NCBI RefSeq assembly: GCF_022581195.2
Contig: NC_061458.1
Location: 13,206,001 to 13,270,000 of the forward strand
DNA: 64,000 bases
Origin: Helicoverpa zea
Taxonomy: Eukaryota; Arthropoda; Insecta; Lepidoptera; Noctuidae
Reading direction: 5' to 3'
Shown here: positions 23,690 through 35,824 of the stretch, piece after piece
How positions within the stretch are numbered: position 1 is the first letter of the stretch
Layout: the number at the start of each line of letters is the position of its first letter
The notes under the pieces: model-generated
Told to the model about the DNA's origin: nothing
The model's input: only the letters and a program-made list of their open reading frames with translations
Databases searched by the model: none
Program-made: the position numbers and the translations under genes

Positions 23690-26600
23690 GATTGAGGCGA
23701 CGCCATTGTTACCTTCCGCTTTTGTTTTAACTGCACACTTTTCCCGTAACGGTGGGATTCGGGCGGGTTGCTCTTTTTTTAGCTTGTCCGTATTTTGAAT
23801 TTTGAAATTGTGGCTCTTTGTTCGGAATGCTGGTTGATTTGTTTTTACGTTTTACCGACAATTTTGTCACCTTATGTTGAAGTGGCGTAACCGCGGTGTC
23901 GTTTGTGTAACTTTTCATAGAAAAAAAGTAAAACTGGGTATAAATAAACGCGAAATGTGGCAACTCATTATGCTTACAAACTTACGTCACTTTAATCTGC
24001 CGATAAATCCATAAATAATTATTTAAATCGCTCTTACGTTAATGGTATTTCCAACATAATCATGAAATAGTAACAAAATAAATATTAGCGTCCACGAAGC
24101 AGCTGTTGGACAGACAGATTACCTGAGAAATATTGCTTATTTCGCAGAGAAAAAAAAAAACTAAGGAGATGTGCCAAAAAATTCTGGCACTAACGACTTA
24201 AGGTGTTTATACACTAGATTTCCTGAAATAGTGTGCAGCGAGCGAAGATATATTGCGATGTTATACCAAATGACAGTTATTGCGTTCGAATAAAAGTTTC
24301 GTATAAAAGCCGGCGATTACAATAATTCCTTTTAATTGGTGTTAAAATGTGGTTGGTTTTGAACAATTTGTTTCATGGCTTTACGATGTCCCGGTGAGGT
24401 TGAGCGTTGATTTGCGATCTCACCGTACTTCGTACATCTGTTGTCTTAATAAAATATTTACATAGAAATGCATTAGAACGTGAGGAATGTTTTAAACCAC
24501 AAATTGCCCACTTAGATTATTTAAATTGCCTGAGCGTCATTGAATGTTGCGGTAATAAAGAAACAAATAGTGTTATTATTATATTTGGATTATCATAAAA
24601 TTTCTGAAACATAATTCATATTTAAGATAATATATGATCGCATTTTTTCAACAGGATACGTTTATGTAGAGTGGACAAGAAATGAATGAAGTTTCGCACA
24701 AATTGTTACAGCCGATTAAAAAAAAATAGATATTATGCGTTTCATTTTGTGTTAACAGACGGATCTTTTGAAAATAAGTAGTGTTTGATAAATTATTATA
24801 AAGCTAGAAAAATGTCTTTGATGACCTAGTTGCTTGCGTATTTAAATAACGGTGACACTCAGTGCATCGGTTAAAAATTGCAACTAGGAAGATTTATATT
24901 TTTAAGAAATTTGTCTGTGCATCTAATTTGTAAGACTATAGCGCATATTATTTTAATGTGGATTTATTCTACTGGACAAATTTTGGGAAACTATTACTCA
25001 TTGCCTTAAAATCATTTTGTTTTCCAATATGGACCTACCTATAGATACGTGTTCAATAGTACATACTTACATGCTTTCTCGAACATCAACATTTTATGTT
25101 TTCGCTGCTCAGCAAAACTGGCACAAAATCAATTAAAAATTGTAGTTAATTCGATATTTCCCGACTTCCGAAGCCGACTGTAAAATAATTAGCGCCTAGG
25201 GCGAAGTGCCAACCGTGCCACTAGGTAATTATTATAAACTATGTTATATTGAATAAATCAACACACACTGACACTGGGTTTTGGGGCTAACCTGATATTT
25301 GATACGCACTGTTATCTTTTTTTTTTTGTTAAGGCAAATACGCGTCATTTTTAAGAAGAAAAAAAAAACTAAACTTTTCCTGACATGTCATTTGTTTTTC
25401 TTGGCATAGTTAAATTCTGTCTATATGTTATGTATAATTTATTATTAAAAATAAGAGGGGATTCGGTAAAATAAATAAGCAGTTTTTATTTATTTCGAAA
25501 TTCAACACTTTATGTGCTACACCTGAGAAACTTTTCCTTTTCAAATTATTTTCTCTTAAAAATAAAACGTTATTAAAAATGAGAATCTTTCTTCTTTATA
25601 TAAAAAAATGCTAATAATCGAAATGTAGCTGTGTTTTAAAACCAAACCATACACCTTCGATCAAAAAACGCTTGTATTTAGGTATGAGGCTTATTTCGCA
25701 TAAAAAAATGTCATAAAAAATCAGCTTGTTTCATTAAAGTCAGTAGATGGTATCGGCTTACACATGCAAGGTAACCCCCGTCCCCGAAGCGCGATATTTT
25801 TTATCGGCGCCTCCGATTCTGCCGGTAAATTGCAATCCGATAGGCAGGTTGCGAGGGAGCCAAGGGCGGCAATTAGGATTTTGCGACTATTTATATCTGG
25901 TGTTTCTTTTTTTTGCGTAAGGTATTATTTATGAGGATTATAAAAAAGCGATGGTAATTACGTTTGTTTTTTTATCAGAAAAAAATTTGGTACTTACCTA
26001 CTAATCTACAGGCAGAAATCAAATACATGTATAACAAGTTACATATTTATTATAGAAGTATATGTTTAAAACAATAAATGTGGAAAGGGTACCTAAATTC
26101 ATAAGATTAAAGTTTTTTTTATGTCATTACTTATTGCTGCTTATTAAAAGTTTCAGTAGAGCTACAGGTTCATTTTTTTGTATAGGTAAACTAACTTTCA
26201 GAATTATGGATGCAAAAAAATGTAAGAAGATTCTTCCAACAGAATACCGGGACATAAAAAACAAACTTATGCAATAAAACTGACCGGATATCATCATCAT
26301 AACAATATTATTTTATGCACAATAAACAATTCTAATTTAAACTCACCGCGCACTAAAACAAGAATCGACTGAAAACGAGGTAAAAAGCGTAATAAAAACG
26401 TCTGAACCTGATTATATACCTGAATAACCTGTGTTCTATGACAGACCATTATGCCTGAAAATGTATCAAATAAGCGATTTGGGAGGATTTATGTTAATAT
26501 TAATGAGTTTAACCTGTCCGTTGGTTATGTTCGCGCGACAATGGCCGGAGGTGCCAAGTCTAAAAATGCGCGATATATCCACGCCAAGGTATTCACGCCT

Positions 26601-27688
26601 GTCACACGCACCTTTCAATAAGCGTGTCTCTAGTTTGGTCGTTTTGGCAAATGGCGCCTACCAACAGAATAGGGATGGGCGGTTTCTGACGATAGTTTTA
26701 ATTGAGCTACTAAAAGTTTTTTTTTCATTATTTTGGTAAGACATAATCCGTCTTCATAGGTTGTGTTTTGACGACCTAAAGTAAAAAAAAAAACTGATTA
26801 TTAGGTAATATATTTATTTCATCTAAATGGCAGTTATAATAAAATAGGTTAGTGTAGGTAATTATAATTGAAACGAACATAGTTGGCAACGACCCTTTCA
26901 TTAGTTTCTTGAAGACTCATTTTTAAGTAAATAATATTTAAAATAATATTATATCGATCGATACACATTTTGTTGTTATTCTCATTGCAAAACCAACACA
27001 ACCAAACTATCTAGCGACATAAAACCAAAACACAGCTTATCGACACAAAACTCGCATCCCTATTTCCTAATGAGCAGAGCATCATCCAGGTGAAACGTCC
27101 ACACATCATTACACGTCGTTATACACCGGATTTCCGCCAGCTAAGCTCAAACACCGTGTAATACGTGTCGCTGAAAAACATTATACTTGCCAACACTACT
27201 TTCCTGACAAAATGTAGGTATATAAAATATAACAAGTGACGAACTGGTTCAACGTCAGCTGTGTTTGCATTCATGCGGTAAATTAGGGTTTTTGGTGACG
27301 CTCGTTTTGGGTTTCCACGAAAGTCTGAGAAAAATACCTATAACTAGTGCCTAATTAGTTACCTATCTACGAGTAACAGTTTCTTGGGTAGTTTCTACTT
27401 CTTCGATTAGGTAAACATCTCCAGGTGCAGGAGAAATAGGGTTTACGGATTATTTATTGGTGAAACCATTTAGATTCTATAAGATGTTTTCTTTAGCAAT
27501 TAGGTTAAATGTAAGTTGATTTTCTATAAGGATCTTTTATTTATCATTTGGTAATCCTTAAAAAAATACATTCTCCTTGTACCGGGACGCCATAATATTA
27601 TCCGTACTTTTACAACGTTAACCATAAAGATAAGAAAGTCCCACCTTTTGCTTATACCAACAAAGGTGTACCAGCCTTATCGCCTCCT
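23690..27688. other. non-coding; no gene established
   Basis: About 4 kb, mostly AT-rich. A GC-rich patch at about 25.77-25.88 kb has no spliceable frame that I trust. The 102-codon frame at 26431-26739 spans a GC-rich patch (26.51-26.69 kb) but shows no domain. Small inverted repeats near 25.2 kb suggest decayed MITE sequence. Confidence 0.4.
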
Positions 27689-27810
27689 ACAGGTGTGTGA
27701 CCCCGCCTTTACATCGATCGCACAGGTGCGCTCGCCTCTGATTGGTCGACAGCGCGCTTTAGACAGGTGACTTGTGGAACATCCAATCAGAGGACTGGGT
27801 TTTACAGGTA
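27689..27810. promoter_or_regulatory. cluster of ACAGGT boxes with inverted CCAAT boxes
   Basis: ACAGGTG occurs at 27689, 27722 and 27763 and ACAGGTA at 27804, with spacings of 33, 41 and 41 bp. An exact 11-bp inverted pair, CCTCTGATTGG (27735-27745) and CCAATCAGAGG (27783-27793), places two CCAAT boxes in opposite orientation. CAGGTG is the Snail/E-protein type E-box and CAGGTA overlaps the Zelda core. The patch is GC-rich in AT-rich surroundings. It looks like an enhancer or promoter; no transcript start is defined. Confidence 0.45.
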
Positions 27811-27990
27811 ACGTGTAAGGAGGTTTCTACCTGTTTAACCTACTTACTTATGAAGTGTCGGGTTACGTTAGTTCATTGGGTATCCTAGGCGTATAGCTCT
27901 TTTGTTGCAATGTAGTCTTTACTTTGTGGTATAAACAAACAGTTTACGTAGAAATAAAAGAGTAAATACATTATGAGATCAAAGAAAGTG
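27811..27990. other. non-coding spacer
   Basis: AT-rich, no feature seen. Confidence 0.5.
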
Positions 27991-28279
27991 TTTTTAGGGT
28001 TCCGTACCCAAAGGGTAAAACGGGACCCTATAGTGATTTCGCTCCTCTGTCCGTCCGTCTGTCACCAGGCTGTATCTCATGAACCGTGATAGTTAGAGAG
28101 TTTACATTTTCACAGATGATGTATTTCTATTGCCACTATAACAACAAATACTGAAAACTAGAATATAATATATATTTTGGGGAGGCTCCCATACAACAAA
28201 CGTGATCTTTTTTGCTCATTTTTGCTCTGGTGGCCCTTCGTGCGCGAGTCCGACTCGCACTTGTCTGGTTTTTTTTTTT
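27991..28279 (+). mobile_element. common lepidopteran repeat (AGGGTTCCGTACCC family)
   Basis: It starts TTTTTAGGGTTCCGTACCC, passes CTGTCCGTCCGTCTGTCACC, CAGGCTGTATCTCATGAACC and CTCCCATACAACAAACGTGA, and ends GCGAGTCCGACTCGCACTTG followed by a T-run. I recognise this order from many moth and butterfly genomes. It has no coding content. The element class is not assigned here. Confidence 0.8.
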
Positions 28280-28533
28280 AAATGATAACCAAACAACTTT
28301 ATTCGCAGTGAACACGTTTCAGCACAATGTAAATCAGAGTTCGCTTTAGCTTTTATAAATATTGCACATCTAGGCATGGGTACCTGGCGGCTTAGGTGCA
28401 GGCAAGCTATTTAAACACCTGTCTCCCAGGCCGTGGTTCCGTATCAATCACGGCAGATTTACCCTTAAATTCGTATTAATAACCGCCAGTAATTAATCTA
28501 TGCTACAGGAATATATCTCAAGTGATATATTTA
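28280..28533. other. non-coding
   Basis: No gene. The stretch TACCTGGCGGCTTAGGTGC near 28.38 kb is GC-rich but unrecognised. Confidence 0.45.
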
Positions 28534-28620
28534 ATCGGCCGTTAGTGTAATGGTTTCCAGTATGCGATACCGAATTTAGGGTTTGAGAAGACCACCGTGA
28601 TACTTGGTGGTATCCAGGTA
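28534..28620 (+). mobile_element. tRNA-derived SINE head
   Basis: CGGCCGTTAGTGTAATGGTT resembles an internal pol III A box and is followed about 40 nt later by AGGGTTTGAG, a decayed B box (GGTTCGA type). The spacing is tRNA-like but no cloverleaf can form, so this is a SINE or tRNA remnant. The body may extend further right. Confidence 0.5.
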
Positions 28621-29489
28621 GGTAGACATTCGCCGAATTTTAGTGAAAATGTGAAGTAAACATTAAATAGGCTTTTTTATGCCATCTATGCAAAAAGAAA
28701 TTCGGTCCATGTGACACGACCGTCAGAACCGATTCATATTTTTCATTAAAACATAACCCTTGTGCTTATGTTGTTGTGTTTAAGAAATAAGAACAAAACC
28801 ATAGTTTAATTTAAAAAGCACCTCTCCCAAAAAACTTAAAGTTGTCATCACCGCAGACATTATAAACATTAGGAACTAACAACAGAATGGGAAAACCTTA
28901 GGAAACTCATGACGTGTTTTATACCTATCTCAAAAGCAAGGTATTATCTCCGTCAGGAAATTCCATTCATTCTGATCACCCGCCAAGTCCATTACTAGCA
29001 TTCAGTGCAAGACAGACAGACGAGAGATCATATATAGTGTGTATTCGTGTATTAATATTAGTAGTTCGTAGGAAATTGTGAGGACAGTGGATGCATCAGC
29101 GAGAAGGTATGCACTGGAGTAGTCTTGTACCTTTGATGTGATAGGTTATTGATTGAGATCTCTATTAGAGAGGTGCTAATAGGAGTTTATGAACGGACTC
29201 CTTTGAAATTTAGGTGTGTATGGAAATGAGAGAAGTTCTGCGAAATTAACAAACGTTTGGTGGATTTATTTCGCATGCAGCTACATAATAAGACGTGTGT
29301 ATAAGTAATTAGTATGTTTAACCTTAGTAAGGTTAGGGTGTGTTCGAATTTAAGTAGGTATAAAAGTCACTACCGAGCCATTTTTGTTTTACAAAAGTTG
29401 TAAAAAATTACGACTTTGTGTAAGAAAAAGCTCACAGCAAAACAAGACAATGTACTTAATTAAAAACAAAGATCATTGTAAAAGGGTAC
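28621..29489. other. non-coding, AT-rich
   Basis: No gene or recognised repeat is seen. Confidence 0.5.
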
Positions 29490-29495
29490 AAAAAA
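29490..29495 (-). terminator. pol III T6 terminator of tRNA-Arg
   Basis: A run of six A on the plus strand is T6 on the minus strand, beginning 9 nt past the 3' end of the tRNA. This is a standard RNA polymerase III stop. Confidence 0.8.
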
Positions 29496-29503
29496 GATAC
29501 GTT

Positions 29504-29576
29504 TACCCCTGGTGGGACTCGAACCCACAATCCCCGGCTTAGGAGGCCGATGCCTTATCCATTAGGCCACAGGGGC
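29504..29576 (-). tRNA. tRNA-Arg(CCT)
   Basis: The 73-nt minus-strand sequence folds as a full cloverleaf. The acceptor stem is GCCCCTG with CAGGGGT (one G-U pair), followed by discriminator A. The D arm is GCC/GGC with loop TAATGGATAA. The anticodon stem is TCGGC/GCCGG with loop CTCCTAA, giving anticodon CCT, which reads AGG. The T arm is GTGGG TTCGAGT CCCAC. It has no intron and no encoded CCA, as expected for a eukaryotic nuclear gene. The A box (TGGCCTAATGG) and B box (GGTTCGAGTCC) are intact and a T6 terminator follows. It is probably functional. Confidence 0.97.
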
Positions 29577-31557
29577 TGCGTGTAGAGCTTCGAAATTACC
29601 CTTGCACTCTTAGACGTATGACAATGATAAATTCTACGAAGTTAAGCTTTTTTAATTACATAGTTTATTTTTAGTAATTACTGATAAGATAAGCAAGAAA
29701 TATATTGATTATTTGTATTTTATGGAGAAGCAATGATTGGTATATCTACCTACGTTTGAAGAAAGCGTAGTGTCTGAAAGAACACTGTACACCTTACTAC
29801 CTATTTCATTTTGCATTTACTTTCAATAACAACACAAAAACATACCAACACGAACAAAATAAAAAAAGAACGAGAAATAAAAGATAAAACCCCCATTTAA
29901 TTTGCTTATAAAACGCAGACAATTTGATTGCACCCCAACAAGGTGAACAGAAGAACACGTGTCAATCAAGCCCCGGGGGGTTGCCCCAACCCCGAGCAAC
30001 CCGGCAACCATCTGGGGGTTGGTCGCACTTAACAGCCAAGCAATTGGGTTCTTATTCACCGTGCCACGAATCTATATGGTAATGGAGGCACGTGAGAACT
30101 GCGAAATGGAGACAGCTCGGGGAATTCTTTCTGTGTCTCAGATAGCTCGATTGTTAGCAAGTTGGGTTTTTGATTAGGTATTTGGTAGTGAAACTGTCGT
30201 TTGTTTTGATTGTAGGAATTTTATGATTAGTAAGGTTTTTTCATGAATTTGGGAAGATTGTGAGGAATGCAAGTTCGATTCTTGAATCAGGAACAGCGCT
30301 TATGGGTACTATCAATCTTCTTATATCTACCATTTTTATTTAACAAAAATGTTTATTTCCAGTATTTACAACTCTCTTATTCAAAACAATCAGGTAAGTG
30401 TTTGTATGTAGCGATATTACATTCTGGACACTTGTTGTTATGATTGCTTGACGTCTAATTTTAAAAACTTTCTCAAATATTTTTAGACCGTCATTTTAAA
30501 CAGGTTACTTTTTGCGCAGACATTAACAAAATTGCTCTAATTTCTTTGAATTAAATATATTAGGTGTAGCGAATAGGCCGGTCGATATTTTTGCGTCTGC
30601 ACGCGACGACAGCCAATTAATCTAGATTCTCTTTGTTTAGGAATACTGGTTTAATTTAGTTTTGTTTGAACAAAAAACAAACTTTTACAATTCGATACGG
30701 ATAATCAAAATTGCCACCGTTTCCTCGAAACTAGGTTATTACCTTTGAAATCGAGGAAGCCGACATTGGTGGCATGGAATAATCAAACCTACAACCTAAT
30801 ACTCATATGACAATGTTATACCAGAGGTGAAAATAGAAAAAAAACCCCTAGATACTTTATTATCCATCGCAAAACAATCCGGTAAATTATAAGTGCCTTT
30901 GAAACTCTATTTACATGAGCATAGCGCAAATGGGAAAACTCTGAACCTAGACCTTTTCCTGCATATTTCAATTATGAATAAGATCTAATTAAAGAAACTT
31001 CATGAAAACCCAACTGCTCATATGCAATTAACTTGAGAAAACCCAACAAGACTTAGCTTTAACTACTCTCATTAGTACATAGTTACCTGCGCATATCAGA
31101 ATACTAGCCGTTAATGATTTCCTACTCCGATATGAATTATAATTAGCCAGTCTTTCCTTAAGCCATTGTCCCGAGTATTTTTAGACGAGACACATATGCT
31201 CGTCTATGACGGTCAACTTTAGGATGTGAACACACTAAGACGTAACAGGCAGTTTGATATGAAATTGTAATGTCACTGTAAATATTGCAGGATATTAAAA
31301 ATATTTTTGATGTGAAATGAAGCACCACAAAACAAGGTATGACTCCAATGTGCTTATATGGTGTGGTTTGAAACAAAAACATAAGAATATTAATAAATAT
31401 TAAAAGACGAGTTTATAGAAAAAGTAGTTAATTTACAAATTATTAATCTTAATTTCCACGACGTTGTACGTTTTCAATTTTCATTCTTTTTCGCGACCCG
31501 CAGTTTTACTTGCTTACTTCTACCTTTGCTTCCTTTACCCGGGGAGCGCTCTCGTTT
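29577..31557. other. non-coding
   Basis: No protein gene is recognised. A GC-rich patch at about 29.96-30.15 kb gives overlapping 72- and 78-codon frames on opposite strands, neither recognisable. An imperfect hairpin at 30711-30774 is listed separately. Confidence 0.45.
30711..30774. repeat. imperfect long hairpin
   Basis: TTGCCACC (from 30711) pairs with GGTGGCA (up to 30774). TTCCTCG (from 30721) pairs with CGAGGAA, and TAGGT pairs with ACCTT-type sequence near the loop. Bulges interrupt the stem. The size and shape are pre-microRNA-like, but the asymmetry is large and no known microRNA seed was recognised. Confidence 0.45.
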
Positions 31558-31589
31558 CAATACTTCAATACTTCAATACTTCAATACTT
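31558..31589. repeat. four CAATACTT tandem units (LINE tail)
   Basis: CAATACTT is repeated four times without change. On the minus strand it reads as repeated AAGTATTG directly after GTGCAATA, matching the microsatellite tail expected at the 3' end of the minus-strand LINE next to it. Confidence 0.85.
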
Positions 31590-31963
31590 TATTGCACTCC
31601 ATAAGTTTCGTGATGGTGTTACATAATTATGTTGTTTTGTTACATTATGGACCCCGTCGGGCACGGCAACGTAGAAGAGAGGAGGAAGCTAGTTTTATAA
31701 ATGTTATTATTGTACCATTTTATTTTTATATTAGACGGAATGTATGAGTTAAAATTTTTATTGCTTATTTCATTCTGGTTGTACTTATTTAAGTAATTTA
31801 GTTAGAGTGATGCTTATTTTATATATTATTTATTGTTTTTATTATACCTAAAGAGAATAGATGTGTTTATTATATTATAGTACTTGTATAGTTTTATATT
31901 AGGGGTTTTGAAATTATTATTATTTTATATATACATATATATCCAAATATATTGTTTATTTAT

Positions 31964-32518
31964 TTATTTTAAGTTTTTATCATTCATGTACTCGTTAATA
32001 TTATAGTATGCTTTATTTATGAGTATTTGTTTTAACTTTTTAATAAATAATATATTACTAGTTACTTTTTTTAGGGTTTCTGGAATCTTATTATATATTT
32101 TTATTGACATGACATATGGACTATTCGAATGTAGGGTCATGTTTGAAGTAGGTAACATTAATCTGTTTCTATGTCTTAGAGATCTGTTTGTATGCTTGTC
32201 TCCACGTTTGGTAAAGAAAGTAAGGTTGTTTCTCACAAATTTACATATTTCTAAAATGTATATACATGGTAAGGTAAGTATTTGGTGTTTTTTGAAATAG
32301 GGTTGGCAACTGTCCATTTGGTCTATGTTAGTTAGGATACGGATTAGTTTCTTTTGAAGAGTGAAAAGGGAAGGTGTGTCTGTGCTATTACCCCACAATA
32401 TTATTCCGTAGCTAAGCCATGCGTATGCGTAGGCATAATAAGTGGTTAAAGCTGTATGAAAGTCGGTGGTCTTTTTGATTTCACTCTCACCACAGTTGTT
32501 ACGTCCTAGTGTATACAA
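31964..32518 (-). pseudogene. reverse transcriptase C-terminal fragment (LINE)
   Basis: 184 codons with no proper ATG start (the 5'-most possible start is TTG). The run YGIILWGNS followed by LFTLQKKLIRILTN and PCIYILEICKFV is the typical post-palm C-terminal region of CR1/Jockey-group retrotransposon reverse transcriptases. A full ORF2 would need an endonuclease domain and the catalytic palm upstream, and both are missing, so it cannot act. It ends with a lysine-rich tail that is probably the natural C-terminus. Confidence 0.85.
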
Positions 32519-32560
32519 ACCTTTACATTTATAATCTATTTCTGTGTTGATTTATACCGG

Positions 32561-33683
32561 CACTTGTACTCAGCGGCGCCTCCAGCCGCGAATTAATTGT
32601 TCGTGTTTTTAAAAAGCACATGTTAAACCCATTACTTATTAAACATTACTTTTATTGAAACTAATAAATACTAATTTTAGCATTTTTTTTTGTTTTGATT
32701 ATAGTGTAACGTAATTTTCGTAAACGGTAATGTGGTATTCTTAACTGCGTTTTTTTCTAATGTACCTACCTAAGATCAAAACTTGATTAACTGTGAAAAA
32801 CTGTCGTTGAAAGTTTATATTTAACTCAATGTATGAGATATAAAACATTTTTAAATTAACCTAGACGACTATATTATTACATACCTAAACTGAAGATCGT
32901 TAGTATTTCTGAGGTGATGATTAGTCAAAGTGGCAGAAAAGTGTAGATCTGGGGTTTTTTTGTCATAGTATGTGTGCTCGGTGGGAGGTGGACTGTATAC
33001 AATGGTTGCGGTTAACACCGGGAAAGAGTGAAAACCCGGCCTTAAAATGAAAACAACTAGTTAAAGAAATCAAGAAAAACGAGGGGGCGGCTCGCTGCGA
33101 GACGGCGCGATGACAACTCAAACGAAAAACAAAAGACAAACTAAAAAGTAAACAGCTAGTTGCAGCCAGTACTGCAAGGAGTTCGGAATGCGTACGAACC
33201 TCGCCCTCGTTGGTCATTTTATTAGTTTAATGACATAAAAATATTACAACAAAAATCAAAGGGTAAAAAATACAAAAGATAAAACAACAAAAACTAATTC
33301 CATCGTTAACAGTATGAATGTATAAACCAGTTTACTTCAAAATATAACAACAAAGAAAACAAACTCATTAAAGAATCCCAGGGTTTTTTTTTAAGTTATT
33401 TAGTCAATCTTTTTGCTCTATGAATCTACCTCAGCCAACTTATAAAAAGGGGGATGATTCCACTAGATATAAAAACGCACGTGGGCACAATCGTATATCA
33501 AATTGTTCGCAGTAATTTTTCAGCTGCAGTCTTAGCGAATATTTATTATTTACGATTATTTTGTCGGCTTTGGCGACGCCTACTCTTGTTCCAACCACAG
33601 ATTAAATCTGAAGTCTAGTTTTGTGTAGAAACTTTCTCTCATCTAGACTATGACAATCTGAGCCATGATAGTAGGTGCATGTT
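32561..33683. other. non-coding with a GC-rich patch
   Basis: A minus frame of 84 codons (32963-33217) starts MTNEGEVRTHSELLAVLAAT and covers a GC-rich patch at 33.07-33.21 kb. It has a hydrophobic middle, but no domain is recognised and nothing supports expression. The rest is AT-rich. Confidence 0.4.
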
Positions 33684-33726
33684 TTCAGGGTGCCGTTTAA
33701 CCCTTTGGGTATGGAACCCTAAAAAC
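33684..33726 (-). mobile_element. fragment of the AGGGTTCCGTACCC-family repeat
   Basis: On the minus strand it reads TTAGGGTTCCATACCCAAAG then GGTTAAACGGCACCC, which matches the start of the copy at 27991-28279. The rest of the element is absent. Confidence 0.7.
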
Positions 33727-34495
33727 ATCCATATAGGTAGGTACGTATTCTATCCAGATTTTGTGCTAAGATAGTTTTTTGTTTTCTTGTAAATAATCGT
33801 TTCTGATGTGTTGTTGTCCACAATACAATCCACAAAGTAAGAGCAGGGTCAAGGTATGATTTGTCTCTGACGAACCGTTGTATTGAACATTTAAATGATT
33901 GCTGCATCTAGCATTTAATCTTTGGCCGTACGCTTAGCAAGCCACTCGTGCGCAAGTTAACACTACAGTTATTACTATTATGAATTGCGCCGTAAGTCAG
34001 GTGGGGATTATTTTTATAATTTAACATTAATTATTGCGTTGTTTCTGTCATACCGAAGTCATTATAATTATTAATGGTAGAGCAATGGAGACGTTTGTGG
34101 GAGTTATGAGTTAACGTCTTGCTATTGAAAGTTCGCTGATAAATTTATAGCTTTAATGACAATTTTGTAACATAAAAATCATATATCAATTTAACTGAAG
34201 TTTAATTTTTATTTACTATTTTTAATTTGTGAAACCAGAACACAAAATCAGAGGTAAGTATGTAGGCAAGCGTTAAAAAATAACACCTACATACAGATCA
34301 CGCCATTACTTCGAAAATAGATTCAAGCAAGTGCATAGAAACTTTTATTTATGACGGCTATTTTACAAATAGTCCGTATAAATCGTTAGGTGTTAGCTCG
34401 ACAGGAATCTGAGCGATTTACATTCTACGAGTAGCTTCAACTAGAATAATTGCCTAGACTTTTCGTAATGCGAACAATGTATTTACCTACACACC
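33727..34495. other. non-coding, AT-rich
   Basis: No gene or recognised repeat is seen. Confidence 0.5.
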
Positions 34496-34721
34496 ATCCA
34501 ATACATACATCCTTGGCAGTCGTTACGGGTACTCAGAAGCCAGTAAGTCTGACACCAGTCTAACCATGGGGTATCGGGTTGCCCGGGTTACTGGGTTGAG
34601 GAGGTCAGATAGGCAGTTACTGCTTGTAAGCACTTTTACTCAGCTGGATCCGGTTAGACTGGAAGCCGACCCCAATATGGTTGGCAAAAAGGCTCGGAGA
34701 ATGATGATGACTATCCAATAC
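34496..34721 (+). mobile_element. lepidopteran SINE with 9-bp target-site duplications
   Basis: The body (34505-34712, 208 bp) is flanked by exact direct repeats ATCCAATAC (34496-34504, 34713-34721). Ordered blocks are GGCAGTCGTTACGGGTACTC, AAGTCTGACACCAGTCTAAC, GGTTGAGGAGGTCAGATAGG, CCGGTTAGACTGGAAGCCGA and a 3' end GAGAATGATGATGA. I recognise it as a high-copy moth SINE-like family. It is the best-preserved of three copies here (others at 3911 and 4944). The 63-codon frame inside is not a gene. Confidence 0.85.
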
Positions 34722-35824
34722 TTAAGCTTCATTAATTACATGACCACATTACATTAGTTCACACCTGTTTTTTTGTAACGGTAAAGAAGAGGTGAATTCG
34801 ATAATTATTGTATAGTTAATGTTATATAGGTTGGCTACGGCTGTTGCCACGTGGTCCACTATTGGCTGATTCTTGTAAACAACAAACCGAGCCGTTTTTT
34901 GTTATATTTTTTTACATAAGATCAATCTAGCGGTCTCTTACGCTAATCTAAATGTGTGACTACCTTAACTTTTGCCTAGCAGGACTTTAACTAACATTTT
35001 TATAGGAATCGGGAACCTTCCTTAGATCCTGGTAGCTCAGCAATCTGAGTCTGGATTTAGTTTTGGTTTATTACGGCATTATAATAATTAGAGATCACGT
35101 CTTTTTTGCTTAAACAATATCTGTAGGTGCTCGCGGAATTTCAGAATTCGATTCGTAAACCTCAAAAACATCTGACGAAAACAGGTGTGATGTTACGCCC
35201 GTGCGATGAAATGGAGTGTCATAGAGCAGATAACACACGTCAATGTCTCTAGAAATGCGTAAAGAAATCAGGTGTTCAACAGCTCGTTGTATATAACTAT
35301 AACTGATATAAAAAATGGGGTAATTACCCGTAGTTAGGCGGACGGCCAAGTCATTACGGATTACGATTTATATTGTTTATTCTAGCGTTGATTGTTTCAC
35401 AGGAATCTGAATTATCTCGCTGTAAAGGTGAATTCTTTATGATTTTATTCCATACTTCACGTTCGAAGCCCTACTGAATTTCTTCAGGAATTGCTATGTT
35501 GTCTCTTGCCAAGATATTAAAATTTTAAGGGACCACTCGACGTACATATTAAATGTTTTTCGACTGTTTAATTGGTACCTACATTTTATGATCAGGTACA
35601 CCTGCCTAGAATATATGAACCTGTATATTTTCTACACGTATACGCGGTACACCTATTCTATTTTAGATTGTACCTATTGCAGTATTATGAAATTAATATT
35701 TTCCCTTTAGAAATAGATAGAAGAACTATTACGGTGATATCCATAAATAGGTACCTATCCTTTTGGCTTTTAAGATATTATACAGAAAAAAATTAAACGT
35801 AAAAAATTAAAAACAACCTGAATT
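34722..35824. other. non-coding, AT-rich
   Basis: No gene is recognised. Frames of 74-79 codons at 35110-35349 and 35572-35796 carry no domain. Confidence 0.5.

Larger units (their letters stand above)
31558..32560 (-). mobile_element. 5'-truncated non-LTR retrotransposon (CR1/Jockey-type 3' end)
   Basis: This minus-strand fragment has the C-terminal part of a reverse-transcriptase frame (31964-32518), an AT-rich 3' untranslated region and a tail of CAATACTT-type repeats at 31558-31589. The 5' boundary is uncertain, because the frame runs into a stop near 32552. Whether the tail and coding part belong to one insertion is inferred from their shared orientation and distance. Confidence 0.65.

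Noticed and set aside
26431..26739. 102-codon plus frame over a GC-rich patch
   Set aside because: No domain or conserved motif is recognised, and the ends of the frame are simply AT-rich flanks.
28534..28620. A second tRNA gene
   Set aside because: A and B boxes are recognisable but the acceptor, anticodon and T stems do not pair, so it is a SINE or tRNA remnant.
34566..34757. 63-codon plus frame
   Set aside because: It lies almost entirely inside the SINE with target duplications, so it is not a host gene.
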